A stretch of DNA of 64,000 bases from positions 238,993 to 302,992 of the forward strand of contig NZ_CP022314.1 of assembly GCF_003352915.1 (NCBI RefSeq), given 5' to 3'. Made by a program: the position numbers and the translations under genes. The notes under the pieces are model-generated. The model saw nothing but the letters and a program-made list of their open reading frames with translations, did no database searches and had not been told where the DNA came from. Source of the stretch: Arthrobacter sp. PM3. Lineage in GTDB: Bacteria > Actinomycetota > Actinomycetes > Actinomycetales > Micrococcaceae. Each line of letters starts with the position of its first letter. Position 1 is the first letter of the stretch. Positions 33,215 to 42,317 of this stretch are shown here, in pieces.

Positions 33215-34242
33215 GCTGCTGCGGCCAGCGCCGCGTGCACCCGCCGCAACCGGTCCAGCCACCAGTCCCGGCGCTCCGGGGGTGCGGCGTACTCGGCCAG
33301 GAGTTCCGGCGCCGGGTTCACGTCGCGGAGGCGGATGGCGCCGTCGTCGGGCACCAGGGAATCGGGGGTGACGTCGGCCGCGAGCAGGGACACCGTTCCC
33401 AGGCCGCAGGCGTAGGGCAGTTCAGGCAGCGCGGCGGCCAGGGCCAGCCCGGCCCGGATCCCCACTGAGGTGTCCAGCGCCGAACTCACCACTGCCGGCA
33501 GCCCCGCCTGCGCCACAATGTCCAGGGCCCGGCGCACTCCGCCGAGCGGGGCTACCTTCACCACGATCAGGTCTGCCGCGCCGGCGCGCGCCACCTTGAG
33601 GGGGTCGTCCTCCTTGCGGACGCTCTCATCCGCGGCGACCAGTACGGGGACGCCGGCGGCGCGGAGCCGGTGCCGGACCTCGGCCAGGCCCGCAATGTCC
33701 GGCACGGGCTGTTCGGCGTATTCAAGTCCGACGGCGGCGAGCCGGGTCAGTGCCGTGACGGCCCCGGGCACGTCCCAGCCGCCGTTCGCGTCGACCCGGA
33801 TCGCGGCGCCCGGCAGCGCCTCCCGGACGGCCGCCACCCGGGCGGTGTCGTCCGCGAGGTCCTGGCCGGGTTCGGCAACCTTGACTTTGACCGCGTCCAC
33901 CCGGCCGAAGCGGGCCAGGACCTCGGGCACCCGGCCCGCCGGCACGGCCGGCACGGTGGCGTTGACCGGGATGCTTTGCCGCAGCGGCGCCGGGAACCCG
34001 GACCAGCCGGCCTCGACGGCGGCGGCGAGCCAGCGGGACGCTTCGGCGTCCCCGTACTCGGGGAAGGGACAGAATTCGCCCCAGCCCAGCGGCCCGCGCA
34101 AAAGCAGGGCCTCGCGCTGAAGGATGCCCCGGAACTTCACCCGCATCGGCAGGCTCACCACGTGGGCGCCGGCGAGGAGTTCATCGAGGCCCGGGAGGAA
34201 GGCGGCAGGAGGTGCCTGGGAATCCGGGGGCAGGGCGGGCAT
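33205..34242 (-). CDS. menC: o-Succinylbenzoate synthase
   Basis: A 345-residue enolase-superfamily enzyme that dehydrates SHCHC to o-succinylbenzoate. Catalytic positions are visible in order: KVK (VDAVKVKVAE, about residue 115), the metal-binding D in IRVDANGGWD, E in EYAEQPVPD, D in VAADESV, and the second Lys in LIVVKVAPLGGV. ATG at 34242 is used. The final residues AAAAAP and the stop come from a palindromic repeat (33167-33214), so the C-terminus may have been altered by its insertion. Part of the men set with menD and menF. Confidence 0.93.
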   Translation of the reverse strand: MPALPPDSQAPPAAFLPGLDELLAGAHVVSLPMRVKFRGILQREALLLRGPLGWGEFCPFPEYGDAEASRWLAAAVEAGWSGFPAPLRQSIPVNATVPAVPAGRVPEVLARFGRVDAVKVKVAEPGQDLADDTARVAAVREALPGAAIRVDANGGWDVPGAVTALTRLAAVGLEYAEQPVPDIAGLAEVRHRLRAAGVPVLVAADESVRKEDDPLKVARAGAADLIVVKVAPLGGVRRALDIVAQAGLPAVVSSALDTSVGIRAGLALAAALPELPYACGLGTVSLLAADVTPDSLVPDDGAIRLRDVNPAPELLAEYAAPPERRDWWLDRLRRVHAALAAAAAP

Positions 34243-34547
34243 GATGCCACTGTACCGGGAAGCCCGCAGTGCTCCGGCCCTGCCGGGAGGAACCCTGATT
34301 GGGCTGGCATCGACTGGGGGTGAGTTCCTGGACCAGGAAACTCGTCTCCGCCGGCCCCTCAGGGAGCGTGCTGCCGGCGACAAACCACGCCGGCAGCAGG
34401 CATGACCGACCCTACGGCCACTGTCCGCGATCAGCCCGGGTAGCGTGTACTCGATTTCCCGTGCGGCCACCACTTCCCCGCCCGTTTCCCGCGCCGCGCG
34501 CCCTGGCCATCAGCTGGCGTGCAGGGTTCCATGGGACCCTTAATGGC
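34243..34547. other. 305-bp divergent intergenic region with hairpin
   Basis: The region separates menC (minus) and the PAP2 gene (plus). It contains a 10-bp stem TGCTGCCGGC (34369-34378) / GCCGGCAGCA (34389-34398) with a 10-base loop, and a smaller inverted repeat GAGTTCCTGG..CCAGGAAACTC at 34322-34343. No gene or clear promoter was recognised. Confidence 0.45.
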
Positions 34548-35483
34548 ATGACTTTTCGGCAGGAACACATCCCCGTGGACCCGTCTGCCCGAGTCCGCGA
34601 AACACCGCTCCCGCCTGCGCGGTGGTCCCCCGGCAAAGGCACGGCCGCGTTGTTCGTGCTCGCCGCCGTGGCTTGCGTCGCCGCGTTGGCCGTCACATAC
34701 CTGTTCTTTGTCCGCACCACCACGGGCCAGTTCATTGACGAATCAGCGCTCGTGGAGGCGGTGGAGCTCAGCGGTACCGCGGGCAAGGCCGCCACCAAGC
34801 TGCTGGACTGGCTGCCGGCGCTCTCCGTGGTGATCGCTTCGGTCGTGGTGGTTTTCGTCACCGTCCTGCGCCGCCGCTGGGCTGCGGCCGGAATCGCGAT
34901 TGCGGCCTGTGTGGGCGCGAACCTGGCCACGCAGCTCCTGAAGGACATGCTCCCCGTCCGGCCGTACCGCGGCGTGGAAACGCTGGAACTGAATTCACTG
35001 CCCTCGGGCCACACCACCATGGCGGCCTCGGCCGCCGCCGCCGTGTTCCTGATGGTCTCGCCGCGCTGGCGGCCGCTGGCCGGCTACCTGGGCGGCAGCT
35101 TCGCCGTCGCCACCGGGGTGTCCACCCTGATCAATCAGTGGCACCGGCCCGCCGATGTGGTGGCTGCCTTCCTGGTGGTCGGCGCGTTCATGATCCCGGC
35201 CGGCTGGCTGGTCATCCGCAGCGGCGCGCGGTGGAACGTCTGGGACGGATACAACCGGCATTGGGCCTCGGCGCGGGTCTGGGTGGCGCTCCCCGTCCTC
35301 ACGGGCCTCGTTGCGGCCGGCGTGGCAGCTTACGCCTTGCTGAGCATCGGCCCGGGCGGGCAGGAGATCAGCACTGTCAGCTACTTCTGGGCCGGAACGT
35401 CGCTGATCGTCATCACCGGCTACCTCGCCACCGTGGCGGGCGTGTGGTTGTTCGGACTGGCCGCACGGCGCCGGGACGTGTAG
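34548..35483 (+). CDS. PAP2-superfamily membrane phosphatase
   Basis: A 311-residue membrane protein with about six helices. The PAP2 signature is complete: KDMLPVRPYRG (KX6RP), SLPSGHTTMAAS (PSGH) and NQWHRPADV (H-x3-D). Such enzymes dephosphorylate undecaprenyl diphosphate or phosphatidic acid on the outer face of the membrane. ATG 34548 is taken as the start of the conserved part; no clear Shine-Dalgarno is seen and upstream codons look non-coding. Convergent with the MFS gene. Confidence 0.9.
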   Translation: MTFRQEHIPVDPSARVRETPLPPARWSPGKGTAALFVLAAVACVAALAVTYLFFVRTTTGQFIDESALVEAVELSGTAGKAATKLLDWLPALSVVIASVVVVFVTVLRRRWAAAGIAIAACVGANLATQLLKDMLPVRPYRGVETLELNSLPSGHTTMAASAAAAVFLMVSPRWRPLAGYLGGSFAVATGVSTLINQWHRPADVVAAFLVVGAFMIPAGWLVIRSGARWNVWDGYNRHWASARVWVALPVLTGLVAAGVAAYALLSIGPGGQEISTVSYFWAGTSLIVITGYLATVAGVWLFGLAARRRDV

Positions 35484-35505
35484 CAGCGGGTGCCGCCGGG
35501 CACGG

Positions 35506-36720
35506 TCAGTAGTTCCGGCGGTGCTTGAGCCGGGGGATGGTGACGGCGAAGACCGCGGCGGCGGCGAAGCCGAGCACCCCGGTGGCTGCCACGCCGGCGC
35601 CCAGTGCCACGGAGGCGGTGACAGCGGAGAGCAGGACCGGTCCGCCGGTGGCCCCGGCGTCGGCCATGAAGCGCCAAATGCCCAGGAACTGGCCGCGGCC
35701 GTTGTCCGGTGAGAAGTCCGCGCCGAGGGTCATGTTCAGGCCGGAGCTGATGCCGTTGCCGAACCCGACCAGGAGCGCCGCCAGCATGAGCGAGGAAAAG
35801 CCGGTGGTGAGCGGGATCAGCAGCATGGCCGTCCCCATGATGAGTGTGGACGGCACCGCCACCCATTGCCGGCCTTTGCGGTCCATCAGCCGGCCCGCCG
35901 GGTAGAACACCAGCATGTCAATGGCCCCCGAGATCCCGTAGATGAGGGAGGCCTGGGTGGGTTCCATGCCCAGGTGGTCGGCCCACAGCGGGATGACGGC
36001 CTGGCGCGAGGCCCGGAGCGCGCTTAGGAGCAGGACCCCGGCCCCGACGGTCAGGAAGACGCCGGCGTGAGAGGTCGCGATGCTGCGCAGGGTGGGCTGG
36101 TGCGGCGGAACGCCGTCAGCCGGGACGGGCGCGGCCTCGAGGTCGGGAATGGTGACGGAGACGGCCGCCGCGGCGGCCATCGCGACGACCCCGGCCCAAT
36201 AGGCCCCCGTGATGCCGGCGAAGTGCATCACCGCGGCGCCGATGAACGGACCGATGAAGATGCCGATCCTGTTGACGCCGCCGAGGGTGGACAGGGCCCG
36301 GGCCCGGAGCTGGACCGGGACGGCCTCGGTCAGGTACTTCTGCCGGGCCAGGCTGAAGACGCTGGCGGCCATGCCGACCACCAGCATCGCCGCCGCCAGC
36401 AGCCAGAGCCCTTCCGGGACCAGCGGTGCGACGGCCGCGGCGGCGAGGGCGGCGGCGCTGGCGGCCGCGGCCCCGACGATCGCCCAGCGCTCCCCGAATT
36501 TCAGGGTGATCAGCGACGCCGGCAGGTTGAAGAACCAGGAGCCGAGTCCGATCAGCGTGACGATCAGGGCGGCACCGGCCACCGAGGCTCCGAGGTCGCG
36601 GGCGGACAGGGCGACGACCGGGAGGATCGCGCCTTCGCCAAGGCTGAACATGAGCGCCGGACCGAACGCGGGAACGGCGATGCTGCGGAGGCTGAAGGGG
36701 GCCAGTCGTGTGGTGGTCAT
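35506..36720 (-). CDS. Major facilitator superfamily transporter
   Basis: A 404-residue, 12-helix transporter. The first helix begins SIAVPAFGPALMF; a loop 2-3 motif is weak, and the central loop (around residue 195) contains a Pro-rich stretch. The second half carries LMDRKGRQWVAVP, the MFS loop 8-9 pattern. Drug or metabolite efflux is the usual role of such single-gene MFS proteins, but the substrate is unknown. ATG 36720 is preceded by AGGATGAAGGGG; an in-frame ATG nine bases upstream is possible. Confidence 0.88.
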   Translation of the reverse strand: MTTTRLAPFSLRSIAVPAFGPALMFSLGEGAILPVVALSARDLGASVAGAALIVTLIGLGSWFFNLPASLITLKFGERWAIVGAAAASAAALAAAAVAPLVPEGLWLLAAAMLVVGMAASVFSLARQKYLTEAVPVQLRARALSTLGGVNRIGIFIGPFIGAAVMHFAGITGAYWAGVVAMAAAAAVSVTIPDLEAAPVPADGVPPHQPTLRSIATSHAGVFLTVGAGVLLLSALRASRQAVIPLWADHLGMEPTQASLIYGISGAIDMLVFYPAGRLMDRKGRQWVAVPSTLIMGTAMLLIPLTTGFSSLMLAALLVGFGNGISSGLNMTLGADFSPDNGRGQFLGIWRFMADAGATGGPVLLSAVTASVALGAGVAATGVLGFAAAAVFAVTIPRLKHRRNY

Positions 36721-36765
36721 CCCCTTCATCCTAGGCACGCGCCGCGACGTTCCCGGACACAACAG

Positions 36766-37503
36766 CTACGCGTCGAAGTGCGTACGGACTTCCTCGGTGG
36801 TGAGGTTCCGGAGCACATCCGCGGCGACGTCCCGGAGCTTCTGGTTCCGGTTGCTGGAGACCCGGGTCAGGATGGCCATGGCCTCGTCCTGGGAGCAGCG
36901 GTTCTGGGCCATGATCACGCCGCACGCGAGGTTGATGGACGTCCGGTGTTCCATGGCGGCCTGCAGGTCCTCGGCCCGGGACTGGAAAGTTCCGAGCCGG
37001 ACGGCGAGGCGGAGGGCCCGTCCTGCGAGGTCGGCGAACCCGGCGGCTTCGGCGATGATGTCCTCGGTGAAGATCCCGGTGTCCCCGCCAAAGAAGTTCA
37101 GGGCGGCCGCGGCGTCGTCACCGATTTCCAGCGGGACGCCCAGGGTGCTGCGGCAGCCGTGTGCAGCGAGCTGGCGCTGGTATTCCGGCCAGCGGGGATC
37201 GGTATCGACGTCCGCCAGGAGAACCACGCCCTTGGTCCGCAGTGCCTCAATGCAGGGGCCGTCGCCCAGGCTTTGTTCAATCCGGTCCAGGGTGACCGCC
37301 CGGGGGCTGCTGCCCGCGACCGTCATGGTCCGCTTCCGGCGTTGCAGCGTGACGCCGCAGTCGATCTCGGTGCCGGTGGTGCGGCTCAACGCAGCGGCCG
37401 AGAATTCGGCCAGGCGGCCCAGGAAGTCCTCGACGTTTTCGGTGCCCAGGAGCAGGTCCTGTAGGTGCAGGGCGGCGTCATCCCCGATTGCGTTATTGGC
37501 CAT
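36766..37503 (-). CDS. GAF and ANTAR domain regulator
   Basis: A 245-residue cytoplasmic regulator. Residues ~25-165 form a GAF sensor domain (GDGPCIEALRTKGVVLLADVDTDPRW, LGVPLEIGDDAAAALNFFG). Residues ~180-240 are an ANTAR RNA-binding domain with INLACGVIMAQNRCSQDEAMAILTRVSSNRNQKLRDVA. ANTAR proteins prevent terminator formation in target transcripts; this type is abundant in actinobacteria. Neither ligand nor target RNA can be deduced. Separated from the MFS gene by 45 bp and from the MinD-like gene by 35 bp, all on the minus strand. Confidence 0.93.
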   Translation of the reverse strand: MANNAIGDDAALHLQDLLLGTENVEDFLGRLAEFSAAALSRTTGTEIDCGVTLQRRKRTMTVAGSSPRAVTLDRIEQSLGDGPCIEALRTKGVVLLADVDTDPRWPEYQRQLAAHGCRSTLGVPLEIGDDAAAALNFFGGDTGIFTEDIIAEAAGFADLAGRALRLAVRLGTFQSRAEDLQAAMEHRTSINLACGVIMAQNRCSQDEAMAILTRVSSNRNQKLRDVAADVLRNLTTEEVRTHFDA

Positions 37504-37538
37504 GCCTTAATTTACCGCGGCGCGCCCGGCAGGCGGGC

Positions 37539-38825
37539 TTAGACGTACCCGTCCACGATCGCGGCGGCAATCTCGCGGTAGGCACGCCGGGTTTCGGGCC
37601 GGAGCACGTCCAGGGTCACGAGGTCGCCGTCGGCCACGCCGCGGTCGTGCGGGACGGCGATCAGCTGGCGGCAGATGCCGGACAGGTGCTCTTCGATGGC
37701 GTCCTTGTCCACCCGGGTGGAGACCTCGTCCTTGTCCGTGATGACGACGACGGCGTTGCGCGCCAGGTCCTCGTAGCCGTGGCTGGCCAGCCAGTGGAGG
37801 GTGCTGCGGGCCCGTTTGGCGCCGCTCACGGCGTAGCCGGCCGCAATGATCAGGTTGTCCGCAGACTGCAGGATGCCGCTCATCGCATTGTGCGTGACAC
37901 CCGTGCCGCAGTCGATCAGCGCCACCGAGTAATAGGCGGCGATGAGCTTGCGGATCCGCAGGTACTCCTCGGCCGTCAGGGAATCCGAGACCTCGGGGTC
38001 CTGTTCACCGGCGATGAGGTGGAGCCTGCCGGCATGATGCATGTAGCGTGCCAGTGCGGTGAGCGAATCGACCGACTCGATGTTCTTGAGCAGGTCCGTG
38101 ATGGTGCGCGGGCTCTGCTGCTGGTAGATCCCTTCGCCGAGGGCGCGTTCGACGAGGTCGCCGGAGTCCGGGTTGGCGTCGATGGCGCACGGCGGGTCGC
38201 CGCGGAACTCCGCGAGGGTCAGTCCGACGCCCACGGTGGTGGAAGTCTTGCCGATCCCGCCCTTGAGGCTCAGGACGGCCGTGTTGTAGCTGCCCTGAAG
38301 CTGGCGGGAGATGCGCCGGGCGAGTTCGTCCTCTTCACGCTGGCGGGCGCTGGGGCCAAGGTTCAGGCCGCCGCCGGTCAGCTTATAGAGGGCGCCGCGA
38401 AAACCGCCGACAGGCCGGGGCTTCTGCTCGCGGACAAAGAGTCCGGGGGAACTGATGAAGTCCGGCACCGGGGCTTCGGCCAGGGCCGCCGCGCGGCTGG
38501 CCGAGCGGGTGGCGCGGGCCGGCTGGGCCGGCACGGCGGGAGCGGTCTCGGGGGCCGGCGGTGTCCGGACGGGGTCCTTGGCCGGCATCGCCGGACGCGC
38601 CGGCGCGTCGGCGGCGTCCGCGGCGGCGGCAGCCTCCGCCCAGGAATTGCTGGGGGCTGTCGGGCGCTGGTCGGCCTGGTTGCTGGAGATGATGGGCATG
38701 GTTCCTGTCCAGGCGTCGGTGCCGTCGCGGCGGCGGGCGCGCCGCCGCGTGAGCTCGGGCTGCTCTGCAGCTGCGTCAGCGTCGGCAGCGGTGTTGGCGG
38801 TCTTGTTGTCGACCGGTTCGGGCAT
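37539..38825 (-). CDS. MinD/ParA-family ATPase with disordered N-terminus (EspI-like)
   Basis: A 428-residue protein. Residues 1-~135 are Ala/Pro-rich and likely disordered. The ATPase domain follows with the deviant Walker A SLKGGIGKTSTT (near 193), AIDANPDSGDLVERAL (switch I) and VALIDCGTGVTHNAM (Walker B). This layout matches the MinD-like proteins related to mycobacterial EspI, associated there with type VII secretion, although no ESX genes are in this window. It could alternatively position some other complex. ATG 38825 chosen; a partner gene such as parB is absent. Confidence 0.85.
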   Translation of the reverse strand: MPEPVDNKTANTAADADAAAEQPELTRRRARRRDGTDAWTGTMPIISSNQADQRPTAPSNSWAEAAAAADAADAPARPAMPAKDPVRTPPAPETAPAVPAQPARATRSASRAAALAEAPVPDFISSPGLFVREQKPRPVGGFRGALYKLTGGGLNLGPSARQREEDELARRISRQLQGSYNTAVLSLKGGIGKTSTTVGVGLTLAEFRGDPPCAIDANPDSGDLVERALGEGIYQQQSPRTITDLLKNIESVDSLTALARYMHHAGRLHLIAGEQDPEVSDSLTAEEYLRIRKLIAAYYSVALIDCGTGVTHNAMSGILQSADNLIIAAGYAVSGAKRARSTLHWLASHGYEDLARNAVVVITDKDEVSTRVDKDAIEEHLSGICRQLIAVPHDRGVADGDLVTLDVLRPETRRAYREIAAAIVDGYV

Positions 38826-38941
38826 GTTGGTTCCCCCCAGGGATCACAGCGCGGGCCGCTGCGGTGCTCGATTGTCATCGTTCAAAGGACAAGTCTAGGG
38901 GCAGTGATGCGCACCCTTACCATCGGACGCCAAAACCGGCC

Positions 38942-39757
38942 CTAATGATTGGCGCGCGTGTCCTGCAGCCTCTTGATGAACCAGCGGGATTGCTCCGGCC
39001 CGTACGGCAGAATCGGGATCGCCTTGGTGGCATCTTCCGGGGTTTCCCGGGTGGCTTGGGTTGCCTGCCGGACCGCGGTGGTCATGGTGTTGGCCATGGT
39101 TTTCACGAACTGGTCGCTGCACGGCTCGCCGTGGCCGGGGATCAGGAACTCGTAGCGGTGCCGCAGCGCAGACAGGTGCCGGAGGGCATCAGCCCATTCC
39201 TCGGGGTACGAATCCTCGAAGGACGGGTGCGATCCCTGCTCCACGAGGTCCCCCACGAAAAGCGTGCTCGCCGTGCCGACCAGCAGGTCGCCGTCGGTGT
39301 GGCCACGGCCCAGGTAGAACAGGGTAACGCTCTGGCCGCCGAGGTCCACGAGCACCGGCTGGTCCTTGACGATCGCGTTCGGCACCACCAGTTCGACGTC
39401 GGCGCCCTCCCCGGCTGCCATCTCCGGCTCCGCCGCGGCCACGAAGCGGCGCTGCTCGTCGCCGTTCTCCTCGATTTCCTCGGCGCAGTTCTCGTGCGCC
39501 CAAAACTCCGTCACGCCGTCGGCGGCGAAGACGGCGTTGCCGAAGAAGTGGTCATAGTGGGCGTGGGTGTTGACCACGACGAGCGGCAGCGCGGTCTTTT
39601 CCCGCACCGCGGCCAGGATCTCGCGGCCCTGCCGCGGGCCGCCGCCGGTGTCGATCACCATGGCGCGCTCCGTGCCGACCACCAGCCCTGTGTTGAGCCA
39701 AGAACCTTCAGTTGTCAGTACGTAGTTGTCCGGACCGACTTCGAGCCATCGTGACAT
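38942..39757 (-). CDS. Metallo-beta-lactamase-fold hydrolase
   Basis: A 271-residue protein with the MBL metal-site motif THAHYDHF (HxHxDH, about residues 60-67), a later GRGHTDGDLL and IPGHGEP for the remaining ligands. The N-terminus (SRWLEVGPDNYVLTTEGSWLNTGLVVG) is like that of glyoxalase-II/SAM-lyase type hydrolases rather than beta-lactamases. The substrate is unknown. Start ATG 39757. Adjacent to the MinD-like gene (116 bp) and a TMEM175-like channel read in the opposite direction. Confidence 0.9.
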   Translation of the reverse strand: MSRWLEVGPDNYVLTTEGSWLNTGLVVGTERAMVIDTGGGPRQGREILAAVREKTALPLVVVNTHAHYDHFFGNAVFAADGVTEFWAHENCAEEIEENGDEQRRFVAAAEPEMAAGEGADVELVVPNAIVKDQPVLVDLGGQSVTLFYLGRGHTDGDLLVGTASTLFVGDLVEQGSHPSFEDSYPEEWADALRHLSALRHRYEFLIPGHGEPCSDQFVKTMANTMTTAVRQATQATRETPEDATKAIPILPYGPEQSRWFIKRLQDTRANH

Positions 39758-39979
39758 TAAATCTCCGTAATTCAGACGCTATTCCGGCGTTGTTGGTGCG
39801 CTGTGCAGGCCTCGATTCTACCCGCGCCGGCTGGCAATTTTCCGGAGGGCATGCCCGGTCCGCGATGACGTGCGCCGATGCCGGGAAGCCATCGCCGCGG
39901 ACGTAAAGACGGTGTAGCGTGTGGGCTACCTTACTTGATCCGCCATGTGCTCCACCGAACGATCGAAAGGTGGCTCCCG

Positions 39980-40609
39980 TTGAATTCCGGTTCATCACTG
40001 GAGCGGCTGGTGTTCTTCAGCGATGCGGTCTTTGCCATCGCCCTGACCCTCCTGGCGCTGGACTTGAAGCTGCCCGAGGGCATCCCCGCGGCGGACCTGG
40101 ACGATGCCCTGGTCCAGGCCTGGCCGCAACTGTTTGCCTATGCGCTCTCGTTCCTCATCATCTCCCGGACGTGGATGTCACACAGGTCAGACTTCGCACG
40201 GATCCGGCACTTCAACGTGCCCCTGGCCAGGCTGAACCTGGCCCTGCTGTTCTTCATCGCCATGCTGCCTGCGCCCACGTCGATCCTCAGCGACTACGGG
40301 GACGACCCCACGCCCTGGCCCAGCGTGCTCTACGCCACCAATATTGCCGCGGTCTACCTGACGATGGCGGCTATCTGGGGCTACGCCAGGCGGGCCGGCC
40401 TGTTGGAGCGTGAAGTGGCCGCACACGTCCACCGGCCGGTCTTCAACGCCCGGCTCGTCGGGGCCGCCATCTTCCTGGTCTCGATTCCCGCGGCGTTTGC
40501 GCTGAACTCCTATACACCCCTGTTGTGGCTGCTGCTCCTGCCGGCGCCGTGGGTGACGCACCGGGTGTCGGTGTACCGGCAGGCGCGGGAGGGGACCGCG
40601 CAGGCCTGA
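39980..40609 (+). CDS. TMEM175/DUF1211-family potassium channel-like protein
   Basis: A 209-residue membrane protein with about six helices. The first helix carries the TMEM175 hallmark FFSDAVFAIALTLLALDL (FSD motif), followed by WPQLFAYALSFLIISRTWMSHRS. Bacterial members form tetrameric K+-permeable channels. TTG at 39980 is the preferred start because AAAGGTGG precedes it and the reading begins just before the FSD helix; upstream in-frame starts lack this. Convergent with the acyltransferase gene, leaving only 23 bp. Confidence 0.88.
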   Translation: MNSGSSLERLVFFSDAVFAIALTLLALDLKLPEGIPAADLDDALVQAWPQLFAYALSFLIISRTWMSHRSDFARIRHFNVPLARLNLALLFFIAMLPAPTSILSDYGDDPTPWPSVLYATNIAAVYLTMAAIWGYARRAGLLEREVAAHVHRPVFNARLVGAAIFLVSIPAAFALNSYTPLLWLLLLPAPWVTHRVSVYRQAREGTAQA

Positions 40610-40632
40610 CGGCCTGGCCCCGTCCCCCGGAC

Positions 40633-42315
40633 TCACATGTCCGCGAGCGCTGTCCCCGGGTTCTCGATCGCGTCCGCGACGTAGCGCAGGAAGCCGCCGG
40701 CCGTGCCGCCGTCGCACACGCGGTGGTCGAAGGTGAGCGTCAGCTCGGTGACCTTGCGGACGGCCAGTTCGCCATTAACCACCCACGGCTTGTCGATGAT
40801 CCGCCCGACGCCGAGGATCCCCACCTCCGGGTGGTTGATGATCGCGGCGGAGCCGTCCACACCGAACACGCCGTAGTTGTTCAGCGTGAACGTGCCGCTG
40901 CCCAGTTCCGCCGGGGTCGCCTTGCCGTCGCGGACGATGGCGGTGAGGCGGCGGATCTCGGCGTCGAGTTCGCGGGCGCTGAGTTTGTCCGCGTTGCGCA
41001 CCGAGGGCACCATCAGTCCCCGGTCCGTCTGCGCGGCGAAGCCGAGGTTGACGCCGTCGAACGCCACGATCTCCTGGCTGGCGCCGCCGGTGGTGTCCTC
41101 GGTGGTGACGATCCTGGTGTTCAGCGCCGGGTACTTCTTCAGCCCCGCGGTGACGAACCGGGCGATGAACGCCAGCAGGCCGGGCGTGTTCTGCGGGTCC
41201 TGCCGCTTCAGGGCGGCCCGCATGTCCACGAGCGCTGTCGCGTCCACGTCCACCCACACCGTGGCTTCCGGGATCTCGGAGCGGCTGCGGGTCATGTTGG
41301 CGGCGACGGCCTTCCTCACGCCCCGGACGGGGGTGCGCCCGGCGATGCCCAGCCCGGTGCGGGCATCGGTCCCGGCGTCCCCGTCACGCCCCGCCACCGG
41401 CTGCTGCATTACCGGCTGCCCGGTTACGGGTTGCTCCGGCGCCGGGGCGGGCTTGATGGCCGCCTCGACGTCGCGGCGCATGATGAGCCCGCTGGCCCCC
41501 GACCCCTGGAGTCCCCCCAAATCAACCCCATGATCGCGCGCCATCCGGCGGACCAGCGGAGAAATAACGGCCCCCAGCTTCCCGGGAACCCGGGTCCGCA
41601 GGAGCAAAAGGTCATCGGCGGCCTGCTCGGCTTCCGAGACGACGGCCACCGGAGCAACCCCCGCAGCCCGCTTGGGAGCCCGGGTCCGCCGGGCCACCCC
41701 ATGCCCGCCAGGAGTCCCATACCCGATCAGGACATTGCCGGACCCGGCCTTCTCCTCCTCGCGGTACGCCTCAGCAGCAGCGGCAGCAGGCGAGGAGGCA
41801 ACGGAGTCAGGTGAGTCGGCAACAGCGGCCGGCGACGTACCGGCAGACCCAGCCGACGCAGGCAATGCCGCCCCGGGAGTGGCATCTAAGGACCCGGACG
41901 AGGGCCCCGATGCGAGCTTGCGAGCATTGGGAAGTCCGGGGCCGCTTCCGGAGCCGGACGGCATGCTGCTTGCAGCAATGCCGTCCGGCGAAGGGGCGGG
42001 GGCGGCATTGCCTGTGGCGGCGCCATCAGCGGGAACTGCGGCGGCGCCACCCGCGGCGGGAACGGACGCACCAACCGGCATCACCGAGATCAGCGGCTTC
42101 CCGACGTCGAGCGTCTGCCCGGGCTCGCCGTGCAGCACGGCGACGGTGCCGGCGTACGGGGAGGGCACCTCCACCATGGACTTCGCCGTCTCCACCTCGG
42201 CGATCGGCTGGTCGACGCGGATTTCGTCGCCCACGGCCACGAGCCAGTTGATCAGTTCGGCTTCGGTCAGGCCCTCGCCGAGGTCCGGCAGGAGGAATAC
42301 TTTCGGTTCGCTCAT
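40633..42315 (-). CDS. Dihydrolipoamide acyltransferase (E2) of a 2-oxoacid dehydrogenase complex
   Basis: A 560-residue E2. One N-terminal lipoyl domain with the lipoylated Lys in [11 protein letters not shown] (about residue 45), a long Ala/Pro/Gly-rich linker (~85-210), a peripheral-subunit-binding domain ([16 protein letters not shown] near 245) and the C-terminal catalytic domain ending [16 protein letters not shown], with the catalytic His and Asp. It transfers the acyl group from E1 to CoA. ATG 42315 lies 2 bp after the E1-beta stop. With the Lrp regulator upstream, a branched-chain 2-oxoacid complex is more likely than pyruvate dehydrogenase. No E3 gene is present in the window. Confidence 0.93.
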   Translation of the reverse strand: MSEPKVFLLPDLGEGLTEAELINWLVAVGDEIRVDQPIAEVETAKSMVEVPSPYAGTVAVLHGEPGQTLDVGKPLISVMPVGASVPAAGGAAAVPADGAATGNAAPAPSPDGIAASSMPSGSGSGPGLPNARKLASGPSSGSLDATPGAALPASAGSAGTSPAAVADSPDSVASSPAAAAAEAYREEEKAGSGNVLIGYGTPGGHGVARRTRAPKRAAGVAPVAVVSEAEQAADDLLLLRTRVPGKLGAVISPLVRRMARDHGVDLGGLQGSGASGLIMRRDVEAAIKPAPAPEQPVTGQPVMQQPVAGRDGDAGTDARTGLGIAGRTPVRGVRKAVAANMTRSRSEIPEATVWVDVDATALVDMRAALKRQDPQNTPGLLAFIARFVTAGLKKYPALNTRIVTTEDTTGGASQEIVAFDGVNLGFAAQTDRGLMVPSVRNADKLSARELDAEIRRLTAIVRDGKATPAELGSGTFTLNNYGVFGVDGSAAIINHPEVGILGVGRIIDKPWVVNGELAVRKVTELTLTFDHRVCDGGTAGGFLRYVADAIENPGTALADM

Positions 42316-42317
42316 GG

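Noticed and set aside
39708..39998. 96-codon minus-strand frame before the metallo-hydrolase
   Set aside because: No ribosome-binding site or family pattern; it overlaps the hydrolase start and the TMEM175 gene start.
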